Shown here: piece by piece, positions 51,506-59,355 of the stretch
Numbering within the stretch: the first letter of the stretch is position 1
Layout: every line of letters starts with the position of its first letter
From: Chromatiales bacterium
Lineage (GTDB): Bacteria; Pseudomonadota; Gammaproteobacteria; RBG-16-57-12
Assembly: GCA_026989455.1 (NCBI GenBank)
Contig: JALSJH010000080.1
Coordinates: 1 to 59,355, forward strand
DNA length: 59,355 nucleotides
Direction of reading: 5' to 3'
The notes under the pieces: generated by a model
The model's input: only the letters and a program-made list of their open reading frames with translations
Databases searched by the model: none
What the model was told of the DNA's origin: nothing
Program-made: the position numbers and the translations under genes

Positions 51506-53697
51506 TTAAACCGCAAAGCCGTATAGACAATATAGGCGGTATAATCGGGTTCTGCTGCCATCAGTGTAATCAACTCCTCCGAGGCATCAGAGCCCGGTGA
51601 AATAAGATCTCGGGACCACTCTCTGTCGCGAAGTGATTCATAAGCGAATCCAAGGCGAACATCCAACCGCCTATTAATGTAGTAGTCAGCCTCAACCTCA
51701 ACGCCCCTACGGCTGGCATAATCGTCTGGAATCGGCTCAGCCGTCAGGTTTGCCGCAGTGGTTAAAGCAATCGCATTTTTTTCCCGGCTATAAAAGGCTT
51801 TGATGTTAATCATTAAATCACCCCGCAGCAGTGAAAAACGGCTACCCGCACCCACAGTATTCAGGAGATCACGGTTATCAGCACGCCAATTATTTTCAGG
51901 ATCATTGGCGGTAACCTCTTTGGTGCCCGGTGGGCCAGCAGAGTTGAACTCACGACCGTCAATGGCAGAGCCCAGCCATTCACGGGTAAAGTAACCAAAC
52001 AGGGTGAAATCCGGGTTGGGCGTATAACTGACATCGAGGGTAGTCACGCGTTGCCTTTGGCCATCCAGCCCTAACTGCTCCTCCGTGTAACGCTGCCGAT
52101 TGAGCGTATGGTACAGCCCGACAACCACATCCGGATAGGGGTAAAGGTTAAGCGTCAGGTTCAGATTATTGCGGTTGCGATTGGCAATATCATATTGACG
52201 CAGTGCCGGGTTGTTACTGAACTGCTCATTGCTATCGACCGTATCGGTGTAGTCACTGGTATAAAAAGGTTGGTAAGCCAGAGAGTGATCATAAGCCCCT
52301 TTATAACGGCGCTTATCCCGTTGCAAACCAATACCAACGCTCATTTGAGGGGAGAGTCGACTGTTAAAGCGGGCACTAATACCCCGTTCCTGGGTCATTT
52401 TAGCGGCCCGCTGGCTGCGTTCGACACCCTCCTGAAAGAGAGCTATTTTCAGCGAAGTACCTCGACCAAAATAGTAGCTACTATCCAGCTTCAGCCGTGA
52501 GCGTCTCTGTTGATAAGGGCGATTATAGTTGGCTCGGCTACTATCGATGGCACTTTGAGCGGTACCACCCACCTCACCCGTGTCATTGACCACCCGCTGA
52601 AACAGATCAACCGGGGTGTTGTTGCGGCTCCTGTCATAGTTGTAACCCAGGTTAAGCGACAATCGTCGAAGTGGCTTGCCACTGAGTTTTAGGTGCAGGC
52701 GGCGGGTTTCGACTTCTGCTTGTGTGGCGCTTCGTAGCAACGGATCCGTAATGAGAGCGTCAGGGTTAATGGTATAGGCCTGCATGCCACTATCTTGCCT
52801 CATCTTCCCCATATTAGCCGCAATAACCAATCGAATTCTAGGTGCGAAATTGAGTGCGCCACTGAAACCTAAATTGTAGTAACGGTTATCGGGGTCCAGT
52901 GAGATGGCGGCCTGCTGTGGATAGTCAGAGCGTTCATTGTAGGGATTATCCCAGGTTAGCGTGGTATCACGGTTATTGAAGCGAGACCACTGATAGTTAA
53001 GCTCCCACTGCTTAACCGGATCCTGGTAACCTAGGGTACCTTCAATATTTTCGGTGCGTTGATCCACTGGGGCAGGTAGTACAATGGCTGGATAATTATC
53101 GGCGCGACGCGCAATACCGACAACAGCACCCAACGATTCACTGCCTGATCGTTTCTCGCGAAAGAAAGCGATGCGTGCATACCAGTTTTCACTGGGAGCC
53201 AGCACCAGCTCCAGTCGGTTACGGTTTCGTTGAGTGGCAAGATCGATGGGCTTTAGATACTCAGCCAGCGTCATATCTCCTGGCGTAGCACCAAGTATAA
53301 AGCCTTCCGGCAACGTGAGCCGATCACTGCCCACCCCCTCGTACGAGGTGAGCCCATTAACACCAGAAAATGCAACCATTTGACGATGTTGGAACGAGAG
53401 CTCAAATAACCCGTACTCTCCCCAACTTAACCCCAGCTGCCGAGAGTCCAGCCCTAAATTATCACCGTCAAACCTTAAATATCTATTTTTTTTGTAGATG
53501 TTAAAGTCAAATTCAGCTAGTAATTTTTGTGCATTATCACTCACGCCATTATACTGCCCGACCACCGTATTGGGTTGATCAATATCAAAGTTGATAAACC
53601 CCACCGAAAGCTCACCCTCCAGCTCCGTCGCCTGAACACCATTGAAAAGCGCGCCACCCAACAGCAAAAAAGTTTGAAAAAAAGCTCTTTTTCTCAT
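51499..53697 (-). CDS. MtrB/PioB family outer-membrane porin of a cytochrome conduit
   Basis: The protein has about 732 residues: a signal peptide, then a long barrel with alternating strands and many Tyr, Arg and Asn residues. It ends in Tyr-Thr-Ala-Leu-Arg-Phe-Lys-Trp. Length and layout match MtrB/PioB, the barrel that holds a decahaem cytochrome in the outer membrane. I see no Cys at all, so the N-terminal CxxC found in some Shewanella MtrB proteins is absent. The ATG at 53697 has AGGAG 9 bases upstream, and that AGGAG overlaps the stop of the decahaem gene, giving tight coupling. Confidence 0.88.
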   Translation of the reverse strand: MRKRAFFQTFLLLGGALFNGVQATELEGELSVGFINFDIDQPNTVVGQYNGVSDNAQKLLAEFDFNIYKKNRYLRFDGDNLGLDSRQLGLSWGEYGLFELSFQHRQMVAFSGVNGLTSYEGVGSDRLTLPEGFILGATPGDMTLAEYLKPIDLATQRNRNRLELVLAPSENWYARIAFFREKRSGSESLGAVVGIARRADNYPAIVLPAPVDQRTENIEGTLGYQDPVKQWELNYQWSRFNNRDTTLTWDNPYNERSDYPQQAAISLDPDNRYYNLGFSGALNFAPRIRLVIAANMGKMRQDSGMQAYTINPDALITDPLLRSATQAEVETRRLHLKLSGKPLRRLSLNLGYNYDRSRNNTPVDLFQRVVNDTGEVGGTAQSAIDSSRANYNRPYQQRRSRLKLDSSYYFGRGTSLKIALFQEGVERSQRAAKMTQERGISARFNSRLSPQMSVGIGLQRDKRRYKGAYDHSLAYQPFYTSDYTDTVDSNEQFSNNPALRQYDIANRNRNNLNLTLNLYPYPDVVVGLYHTLNRQRYTEEQLGLDGQRQRVTTLDVSYTPNPDFTLFGYFTREWLGSAIDGREFNSAGPPGTKEVTANDPENNWRADNRDLLNTVGAGSRFSLLRGDLMINIKAFYSREKNAIALTTAANLTAEPIPDDYASRRGVEVEADYYINRRLDVRLGFAYESLRDREWSRDLISPGSDASEELITLMAAEPDYTAYIVYTALRFKW

Positions 53698-53709
53698 GTT
53701 CAATATCTC

Positions 53710-54606
53710 CTAGCGCTGTAACGCTGCGCCGGATGGATGGCTTGAACCGTGAATCTTGCTGTGGCAATTCACGCAGGACTTCCCGCCCATAAACTTGCTA
53801 ATCGAGGTACCTGAAAGCCCGCTCCCCCCTCTAACCTCACTGGGGTGAAATACGGTCTGGTGACAGCTTTGACACAGATAGGGGGGGCGCATTTTCAGCA
53901 TTCCATTATGACTGGAGCCGTGAGGGTCGTGACAGGTCGCGCAGTTTTCCTGTACCGGCGCATGCCCCCAAATGAATGGCCCACGTTTTTCCGCATGGCA
54001 CTGGTAACAAGTCTCATTCAGTGAGGGCTTGCTCAACGCCGCATCGGTGCTGCTGCCGTGTGCGTTGTGGCAGTCCATACATGATATAACCCCTTCACGC
54101 ATCGGCATGTGGCTGGAGCGTTGCAGCTTGGCGCGAATCTCAGTATGGCAATTTTCACAGACCTTGGGCTTTACCTCACGCTGTTTACTGTGAAGGGTGT
54201 GGCAACTGGTACAGGCGAGATCACTCATCTGGTGTAGACTGCCAGACCAGTGCAGGGTATCCCCACCTTGATGACAACCACTACACAGCTCATTAATTGA
54301 CTCTATATTGTCACTCTCAGGCTTGAAGGATTGGATCAGTTGCGGGCCACTGTAACCATCAACTCCGGCAACATCCAGATGCCTGGCTCCCTCTCCATGA
54401 CAAGCCTCACACCCTCGCGCCTCCCACTTATTGCGCGGTGTGTTGGAGAAGAGCACACCGTGGCTACTCTGCAAGAAACCTGTATTTTTTTTAATGTATT
54501 TATGACAGAGATAGCACTCTTTATCACCCACATCGTGATTGTCCGGCTCAGCGTTAACCGATGAACTGAGCACAAACAGCATCAACACCAACATCCATGC
54601 AGACAA
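53710..54606 (-). CDS. Decahaem c-type cytochrome (MtrA/DmsE/PioA type)
   Basis: The protein has 298 residues with a signal peptide (LVLMLFVLSSSVNA) and exactly ten CxxCH motifs (CYLCH, CEACH, CSGCH, CTSCH, CENCH, CMDCH, CYQCH, CATCH, CQSCH, CVNCH). This matches the DmsE/MtrA family, which forms a haem wire inside an MtrB-type barrel. It starts with TTG at 54606, supported by AAGGGG 6 bases upstream; the next ATG (54594) lacks a site. It is the first gene of the operon with the barrel, tetrahaem cytochrome and GGDEF genes. No MtrC/OmcA-type outer cytochrome is in the window. Confidence 0.94.
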   Translation of the reverse strand: MSAWMLVLMLFVLSSSVNAEPDNHDVGDKECYLCHKYIKKNTGFLQSSHGVLFSNTPRNKWEARGCEACHGEGARHLDVAGVDGYSGPQLIQSFKPESDNIESINELCSGCHQGGDTLHWSGSLHQMSDLACTSCHTLHSKQREVKPKVCENCHTEIRAKLQRSSHMPMREGVISCMDCHNAHGSSTDAALSKPSLNETCYQCHAEKRGPFIWGHAPVQENCATCHDPHGSSHNGMLKMRPPYLCQSCHQTVFHPSEVRGGSGLSGTSISKFMGGKSCVNCHSKIHGSSHPSGAALQR

Positions 54607-54706
54607 AACAGACCCCTTAATAGCGCGCTCACCACCCCACGGGCGAGCCGTCGTAACGTACCAGCTTATCGCCCTTTTTTAGCATAGCTTTAACCCAAAC
54701 ATAGAG

Positions 54707-54769
54707 GTAGGAGCAAGCTTTAGCTTGCGATAAACCCTGCGGCTTCGCCATCTAATAGGTGGCTCCTAC
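54707..54769. repeat. REP-like palindrome pair
   Basis: Units lie at 54707-54730 (plus, GTAG then GAGCAAGCTTTAGCTTGCGA) and 54745-54769 (minus, GTAGGAGCCACCTATTAGATGGCGA). The two stem types are the same as in the pair at 49285, but in this copy the second stem is less perfect. The pair sits between the dgkA stop and the decahaem cytochrome start, both on the minus strand. Confidence 0.85.
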
Positions 54770-54822
54770 AAAACAGTAGAGGCCTATTTTTTGATTTCTC
54801 ATAAGGAAGAGCGAAGTAACCC

Positions 54823-55176
54823 TCAGCCAATCGTATCAAAAACCATGCAACCCGTTACCACAATAGCCGCTAAACTCAACAGCAGCACCGCCCCCGCTGC
54901 ACAATCTTTTGCTATTTTGATATTGGGGTGAATCTCCGGGTGTAGATGATCAATCATCTGTTCCAGTGCGGTGTTAAACAGCTCCGCCGCAAGAATCAGC
55001 GCCCCCACCATGATCATCACGCCCCACCACAGCAGTGTCGGCTGCAACCAAAGCATAACCGGCAACATCATGAGCGCTAGGGTAAACTGACTACGAAAGC
55101 TTCGTTCACCTTGCCACGCGGCAACAATACCGGAAAAGGCAAAGACAAGGCGTTCACTGAATTGGCGGTTTTTCAT
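54823..55176 (-). CDS. dgkA: Diacylglycerol kinase DgkA
   Basis: The protein has 117 residues with three membrane helices. The family motif AWQGERSFRSQFTLA (Glu and Arg near the active site) is near residue 22 and AELFNTALEQMIDHLHPE near residue 63, the catalytic and metal-binding region. It phosphorylates diacylglycerol at the inner membrane to recycle lipid. I chose the ATG at 55176, which has GGAG 8 bases upstream; the ATG at 55194 would overlap tmcA further and lacks a site. The start overlaps tmcA by 23 bases. Confidence 0.93.
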   Translation of the reverse strand: MKNRQFSERLVFAFSGIVAAWQGERSFRSQFTLALMMLPVMLWLQPTLLWWGVMIMVGALILAAELFNTALEQMIDHLHPEIHPNIKIAKDCAAGAVLLLSLAAIVVTGCMVFDTIG

Positions 55177-57364
55177 ACCCAGCTCCACTCTCATTTGATC
55201 TGTGTTGCAGCAAAACCAATAACACTCGCACCGCCTGCCGCAGTGCTGAGATTAGCTGCTTGCGCCCAGTAAGTCCCGTCAACTCTGCACACTGCGCCAT
55301 GGGGCGCTGTTGCAATACCCGACACAGCAGCAAAACAGCATGCTCGCGGCTGAGGTCTACTTGGCAATTCACCAGCCCCCAGCACACTAGAGGCCGTAGT
55401 GCATGGAGTGTCAACTCGTATCCACGCTGATGATGCGCGAAGTGGTGTAGGTCACCCTCATCCAGGCGATCAAACAGCGGCAGAGGCAAATCTTGCTGCT
55501 GTTGTAACAGTGGCAGTGCCACCTCAACCTCCAAGCGCGCTAGAGGTTCGGCTAACTGTGCCAGTAGAAACTTGCGACCGCGTCGCCGCGCATTTTGGAA
55601 CAGCCGCTCGCCCGCAGCACTCAGTGGTTGCAACATCAGTGCCCCATGGGCACCACTACTCGGCTCACGCCCTACACCCAACAGTACCGGATCAAGGCCT
55701 TGCTGTTTCCAAAAGTGTAAAAGCTCGCTGGTAGCGCCAAAACTGGCACCCAGCAGGTCTATTTTTCGTGCCTGAGAAGCCACCTTCACCGCCGAGACCA
55801 AGCAGTGCCCAAACCCACGCCGCTGGAGTTGCGGGTGAATGGCTATCCGCATGACCCGCGCACACTTCAGCTGTGCACCGCTTAATAAGCCAAGCTGGGC
55901 GATTAAGGTCTGGGCCATTAAGTGGCCACGCGGACGCCGCCGCCCCTGCTGAATCTGCTCCGCCATCTCCCACTCAAGGCCACCCTCATCAGCAAGTAAT
56001 AACACCCCCACCACCTGCTCGCCCATCGCTGCGGGTGTCTGCATCACATAGAGGGATAAACAAGGATCATCGAGCAGCTTTTTAAGGTCAGAAGGGGAGG
56101 TTCGGTAGTGGGCATTCACTAACAGACCGAAGAGTGAATTTAACAACGCACTGTTTTCCAGCAACACTTGCGGATCAACTTTCTGGATGGAGCACTGCTC
56201 GGATGTCAAGCAGCTGGCAACGGCATCCACACTCGCTGCCTCAGCATTCAGACACAGAGCTTTGGCAAGTAACGCCTCAAGTGGATCATGCTCAGACCAA
56301 CGAATCGGCTGTTTTAAATGCAACCGCCGCCAGCTGGGTGCTACCTCATCAAGGTACTCTTTAAAACGGATCGCAAAGCCATGGCCGCTCCCCTCATAAC
56401 CATGAATTGTCGAGGCGAAAACAGTTCGGCTATATGCGGCTAATAGCTGTTGTAACATCCCCACCGGAATCGCCGCCGCCTCATCCACCAATAACAGGTC
56501 GGCTTTTTCTGTGGAGGCCAGCAGCTGATCTGGGGCAACAAACTGTAGCACCGCACCCTTCCAGTGAAGAGAGCTGCCGGTCACTTCAACTGCCAATAGC
56601 ATCGCTGCCTGCTCAAAAACAGCACCCACCGCCTCTCGATTAGGCGCAGTTAACAGAATTCGTTTTACCCCTTGCTGCATGAGCTGTGCAGCCGCCAACC
56701 CTAGCGCGCCACTCTTTCCCCGACCGCGATCAGCGGTCATCACTAAGGGGCGACGACGATGGCCACGCAGCACACGATGAATCGCCTGCACCGCTATTTG
56801 TTGGTCATCGGTAAGATAGGGGTACTCTGCTGCTACGCGTTGAATAGCTTGGACAGAAATTGGAGAGAGTGGCGGCAACGCATCCCCCTGAGCAGATAGC
56901 AGCACCCCGTCGGCACCTTGTAGCTGCTGGATGACGTATTGAATAAAGCGTCCGGCACTCTTTTCGTGCTCAGCACCCCTGTTTGAGTCATCACTAGCAG
57001 GCCACACTGAGAAGTGCGGTGTTAACAGCAGCAGCAAGCCGCCACCACAAATGGCACCGGCTGCCGCACCAAAAGCATCCGCATCAAGTGTGTCATGCGC
57101 GTCGTAAACAAGCAGCGAGCACTCACCTCCCAGCACTCCCTTGGCCTGCTGATGAGTGATTGTTTCGATACCACCCGGTGTCTCTTTGCCGACCCAGCAC
57201 TGGCTTAAATCAGCAAACTGCCGGCAGATCGCCACTGCCCGCTGCCGACACCAAGCCGCCTCGCCGGATAAAACCAATGTGCGACGGTGATTGCTCTGAC
57301 TCGCCTGATCACGCAAGCGCTGAGCAAGCTGAAGGTAATCACTTATCGTCCCGGCTGGCACCAT
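55154..57364 (-). CDS. tmcA: tRNA(Met) cytidine acetyltransferase TmcA
   Basis: The protein has 736 residues. An N-terminal DUF1726-like domain precedes the helicase-like ATPase with Walker A ADRGRGKSGALGLA near residue 205 and Walker B LLVDEAAAIPVGML near 300. The GNAT acetyltransferase domain follows, with CoA-binding motif MRIAIHPQLQRRGFGHCLV near 510. It acetylates the C34 wobble base of elongator tRNA-Met using acetyl-CoA and ATP. I chose the ATG at 57364 with GAGG upstream; an in-frame GTG is two codons earlier. Its end overlaps dgkA. Confidence 0.94.
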   Translation of the reverse strand: MVPAGTISDYLQLAQRLRDQASQSNHRRTLVLSGEAAWCRQRAVAICRQFADLSQCWVGKETPGGIETITHQQAKGVLGGECSLLVYDAHDTLDADAFGAAAGAICGGGLLLLLTPHFSVWPASDDSNRGAEHEKSAGRFIQYVIQQLQGADGVLLSAQGDALPPLSPISVQAIQRVAAEYPYLTDDQQIAVQAIHRVLRGHRRRPLVMTADRGRGKSGALGLAAAQLMQQGVKRILLTAPNREAVGAVFEQAAMLLAVEVTGSSLHWKGAVLQFVAPDQLLASTEKADLLLVDEAAAIPVGMLQQLLAAYSRTVFASTIHGYEGSGHGFAIRFKEYLDEVAPSWRRLHLKQPIRWSEHDPLEALLAKALCLNAEAASVDAVASCLTSEQCSIQKVDPQVLLENSALLNSLFGLLVNAHYRTSPSDLKKLLDDPCLSLYVMQTPAAMGEQVVGVLLLADEGGLEWEMAEQIQQGRRRPRGHLMAQTLIAQLGLLSGAQLKCARVMRIAIHPQLQRRGFGHCLVSAVKVASQARKIDLLGASFGATSELLHFWKQQGLDPVLLGVGREPSSGAHGALMLQPLSAAGERLFQNARRRGRKFLLAQLAEPLARLEVEVALPLLQQQQDLPLPLFDRLDEGDLHHFAHHQRGYELTLHALRPLVCWGLVNCQVDLSREHAVLLLCRVLQQRPMAQCAELTGLTGRKQLISALRQAVRVLLVLLQHRSNESGAGYEKPPIQ

Positions 57365-57653
57365 AACCACCTCGTTTTTATTATAAGGAGCCTTTGGACA
57401 AGAAGATTGCCGCTAGCCACGAAAAATTATCCCATAGATGTCAATAGATACAAAGCCTGCTCCCCCACACCTAAAAAGGACAAAGATAAAAAGAACCGAT
57501 GAAAATAGTCTGGAATAGCGTGTAATAATTCTGTAATATTTCCGACATATTTTTTCAATAAAAACTATTTACAATCCGCCACACGGAAACTTGCTGTACT
57601 TAACCCAAATATCTTACGAGAACATTACAACTCACACACCGAGGACTCATGAA
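57365..57653. other. Intergenic region between tmcA and the porin gene
   Basis: About 290 AT-rich bases must carry the tmcA and porin promoters. A TTTACAAT sequence near 57568-57575 could be a -10 for the porin, but I see no matching -35. No repeat element, terminator or small frame with a good ribosome site is evident. A trans-acting small RNA that controls the porin would not be recognisable by eye. Confidence 0.4.
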
Positions 57654-58619
57654 ATGAAAAAAGCGATCTCACTGCTTATTGGCTCTGTTGTTGCACAAGG
57701 CCTTGTCGCCAATGCAATTGCTGATGGCCCTATCGATGGCACCGTCTATGGAAAAATCAACACTGCCATTATCATGGAAGATGGCGATGCAGCAGGTAGC
57801 GATGACACCTATCTAAGCAACTGGTCTTCACGCCTCGGCTTCAAAGGCAAGACCAAGCTGGATGGTGGCCTGTATGCCATCTATAAACTGGAGTATGGTG
57901 TCTCTCCTGATGAGACTGCGGGTAAAACGAGCAGCGACGATGCGGGTGACAAGCAGATTTTCAAGCAGCGTAACGCCTACGTTGGATTACAAGGCGAGTT
58001 CGGTAAAATCCTTGCCGGTACTCACGACACCCCGCTAAAGAAAACCGCCGGAAAAATCGACATGTTTGACCGCCTGCCCAACGGTGATATCAAGTATGTC
58101 ATCGTCGCTCAAGAGCGTATCAACGACTTGGTTCACTACACCTCACCCAAAATAGCCGATGCCATCACCGTAAAAGCGGCCACCCAGTTGCAAGAAAATG
58201 GTGACGGTAACAATGGCACCTCATTTTCGGCGACCTACGACAAGGGCGCAATCTTTGCTGCTATCGGTGTTGATAGTGATGTAGTGGGCTATGACACCAC
58301 TCGCTTGGCCCTTCAATATAAAGCCAAAAAATATACCGCTGGCATCATCTACAGCATGTCTGAAGATGCCACAGTGGCTAACGCTGAGAGTAAAGATGGC
58401 TTCATCGTCAGTGGCTCCTATAAAATCGATGCCTTTAAGCTGAAAGCTCAATATGGTGCTGGAGACGGAAAGAAAAAAGATGCCAAGCTGATGGCTGTGG
58501 GTGCTGATTATAAACTGGGCGAGAAGACCAAACTGCACGGCTACCTCTCCAGCTATGAATACTATGTCGCCGACAGCAAGGTCACTACACTGGGCTTTGG
58601 TATGGAGCACAATTTCTAG
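57654..58619 (+). CDS. Gram-negative general porin
   Basis: The protein has 321 residues: a signal peptide (ISLLIGSVVAQGLVANAIA), then a 16-strand type barrel of the Gram-negative porin family. It begins with DGTVYGKINTAIIMEDGDAAG, has strands such as YAIYKLEYGVSPDETAG and VGLQGEFGKILAGTHDTPLK with an eyelet-type loop, and ends in GFGMEHNF with a C-terminal Phe. It should form trimers in the outer membrane for passive uptake of small solutes. The ATG at 57654 has GAGGA upstream. A strong terminator follows the stop. Confidence 0.93.
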   Translation: MKKAISLLIGSVVAQGLVANAIADGPIDGTVYGKINTAIIMEDGDAAGSDDTYLSNWSSRLGFKGKTKLDGGLYAIYKLEYGVSPDETAGKTSSDDAGDKQIFKQRNAYVGLQGEFGKILAGTHDTPLKKTAGKIDMFDRLPNGDIKYVIVAQERINDLVHYTSPKIADAITVKAATQLQENGDGNNGTSFSATYDKGAIFAAIGVDSDVVGYDTTRLALQYKAKKYTAGIIYSMSEDATVANAESKDGFIVSGSYKIDAFKLKAQYGAGDGKKKDAKLMAVGADYKLGEKTKLHGYLSSYEYYVADSKVTTLGFGMEHNF

Positions 58620-58650
58620 GAGTCTGTCGTTTCATAAAGCTGTAAAACCA

Positions 58651-58672
58651 GGGAGCTTCGGCTCCCTTTTTT
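58651..58672 (+). terminator. Rho-independent terminator of the porin gene
   Basis: GGGAGC-TTCG-GCTCCC followed by six T forms a textbook stem with a stable UUCG tetraloop, starting about 30 bases after the porin stop codon. Confidence 0.96.
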
Positions 58673-58772
58673 ATCCCCAATAAAAAACATTACCCGCTGG
58701 TTACGCTAAAGGTATACAACATCCCCGTCGATAATTAAAATTACGTTAAAAGAGAGTTTGGGCGGAGAGGAT

Positions 58773-59355
58773 ATGCGTTTTGCTTCAGTAACCGTGTTAT
58801 GCGTGACATCACTCATGGCATGCAGTGATTCTAATCACTACCCGGTGCCACCAGAATACAACTATGACATCCCTAAGCCTGCCGCTGAAGGTGAGGAGAC
58901 CCCCTCTTCAAGTAACGTATTATCCATTGCGCTCGCCATGGGTGACAAACCAGCCACCGCCCCTGCACTGCCAGAGCAGAAAACCACAACAACCAATAAA
59001 ACAACAGAGCCCGTGCGTGCCGTAAAATCAACAATAGAGAAAACACCTAACGCCGCACCCGCACCCGCACCCGCACCCGCACCCAAAAAAGTAGCCGCCG
59101 CTGTTACTGTTGAAAATAAGCCCACAGCAGAAAAATCTAATACCGGCTTCAGAGAGCTGGATTTCTCCTCTAGCACCCTGACGGAGAAGAAAATAACCAC
59201 CGTCAAGCTGGACAGTGAAGAGTCAACTCAGGGTCGCGTACAGAAAAAATCACTTTATAGCTCAACTGAGCGAGGCAGATTCTACAAAACGGATCGGCGC
59301 GGCAAAGTCATAAATGCCGAGAGCGAGCGCTGGTTTTGTGTAAAAGATAATACCC
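58773..59355 (+). CDS. Lipoprotein of unknown function, cut by the window end
   Basis: The frame begins with ATG at 58773, preceded by GGAGAGG, and remains open to the end of the window (194 codons). A lipobox (LMAC) ends the signal peptide near residue 17. A low-complexity region follows, rich in Pro, Ala, Thr and Lys, with five Ala-Pro repeats near residues 93-103 coded by a GCACCC tandem repeat. The last part (TERGRFYKTDRRGKVINAE) looks like the start of a folded domain. The protein is probably anchored to a membrane, with a stalk spanning the periplasm. No domain can be named. Confidence 0.75.
   Translation, partial: MRFASVTVLCVTSLMACSDSNHYPVPPEYNYDIPKPAAEGEETPSSSNVLSIALAMGDKPATAPALPEQKTTTTNKTTEPVRAVKSTIEKTPNAAPAPAPAPAPKKVAAAVTVENKPTAEKSNTGFRELDFSSSTLTEKKITTVKLDSEESTQGRVQKKSLYSSTERGRFYKTDRRGKVINAESERWFCVKDNT

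Overview
The window looks like chromosomal DNA from a respiring, Gram-negative gammaproteobacterium. The gene complement (csiV, rlmD, cysM, rsmD-coaD-yfhL, mpl, ubiX, zapG, tmcA, a complete cbb3 oxidase locus) and many multihaem cytochromes fit a free-living or symbiotic redox specialist, possibly in the sulfur-oxidising Chromatiales-like lineages. That placement is inference from gene content, not a phylogeny. I see no rRNA, tRNA, CRISPR array, prophage or intact transposase gene.

Layout. 1-242 is an array of four REP-like palindromes. 243-4765 (minus) is an envelope gene run: ECF sigma factor, DUF3619-like membrane protein, small secreted protein, DUF3106 protein, predicted beta-barrel and a large DUF4382/DUF5666 lipoprotein. 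4892-7080 holds an orphan response regulator and csiV, divergently arranged. 7081-18275 (minus) is a long co-directional run: cysM, a degenerate PolB-type exonuclease, rlmD, a CYTH phosphatase, a peptide-type substrate-binding lipoprotein, a signal-less YkuD protein, a small lipoprotein, two peptide-type ABC permeases, nagZ, an MscS channel, hpt and methylthioinosine phosphorylase. 18391-19749 (plus) is rsmD-coaD-yfhL. 19881-25079 holds a hemerythrin-like protein, a VOC protein, glycogen phosphorylase, a DUF188 protein and a polysaccharide deacetylase. 25162-29083 has an acidic-repeat subtilase with a partner gene, facing away from an ECF sigma/anti-sigma pair; three small inverted-repeat elements lie between them. 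29244-33447 carries NfeD/SPFH, ZapG, PilZ, HIT and YcgN proteins and a 37-residue membrane peptide. 33541-42441 (minus) is the cbb3 locus, ccoNOQP, a 38-residue membrane peptide, ccoGHIS and one unknown membrane protein. 42923-49173 carries apaG, rnd, mpl, a predicted outer-membrane protein, ubiX and a Lon-substrate-domain protein. 49382-54606 (minus) is an apparent operon for a decahaem cytochrome, an MtrB/PioB-like barrel, a tetrahaem cytochrome and a diguanylate cyclase. 54823-59355 has dgkA, tmcA, a porin and a truncated lipoprotein gene.

How the parts work together. Two respiratory modules are present: a high-affinity cbb3 oxidase with its full maturation set, and a porin-cytochrome conduit for moving electrons across the outer membrane that is apparently co-transcribed with a c-di-GMP synthase. 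A second theme is murein recycling: NagZ, a putative cytoplasmic L,D-carboxypeptidase, Mpl and a peptide-type importer whose ATPases are not in the window. Two separate ECF sigma modules suggest envelope stress or surface signalling.

Two families of dispersed palindromes sit between genes. One is a REP family beginning GTAG, always in opposed pairs here. The other is a family of roughly 45-55 bp inverted repeats with CTCTGAT/ATCAGAG arms and mostly TA ends. At least seven copies and one half copy of the second family occur, and one copy supplies the last codons and stop codon of rnd. These elements, the cytochrome/c-di-GMP operon and the acidic-repeat subtilase module are the least ordinary parts of the window.
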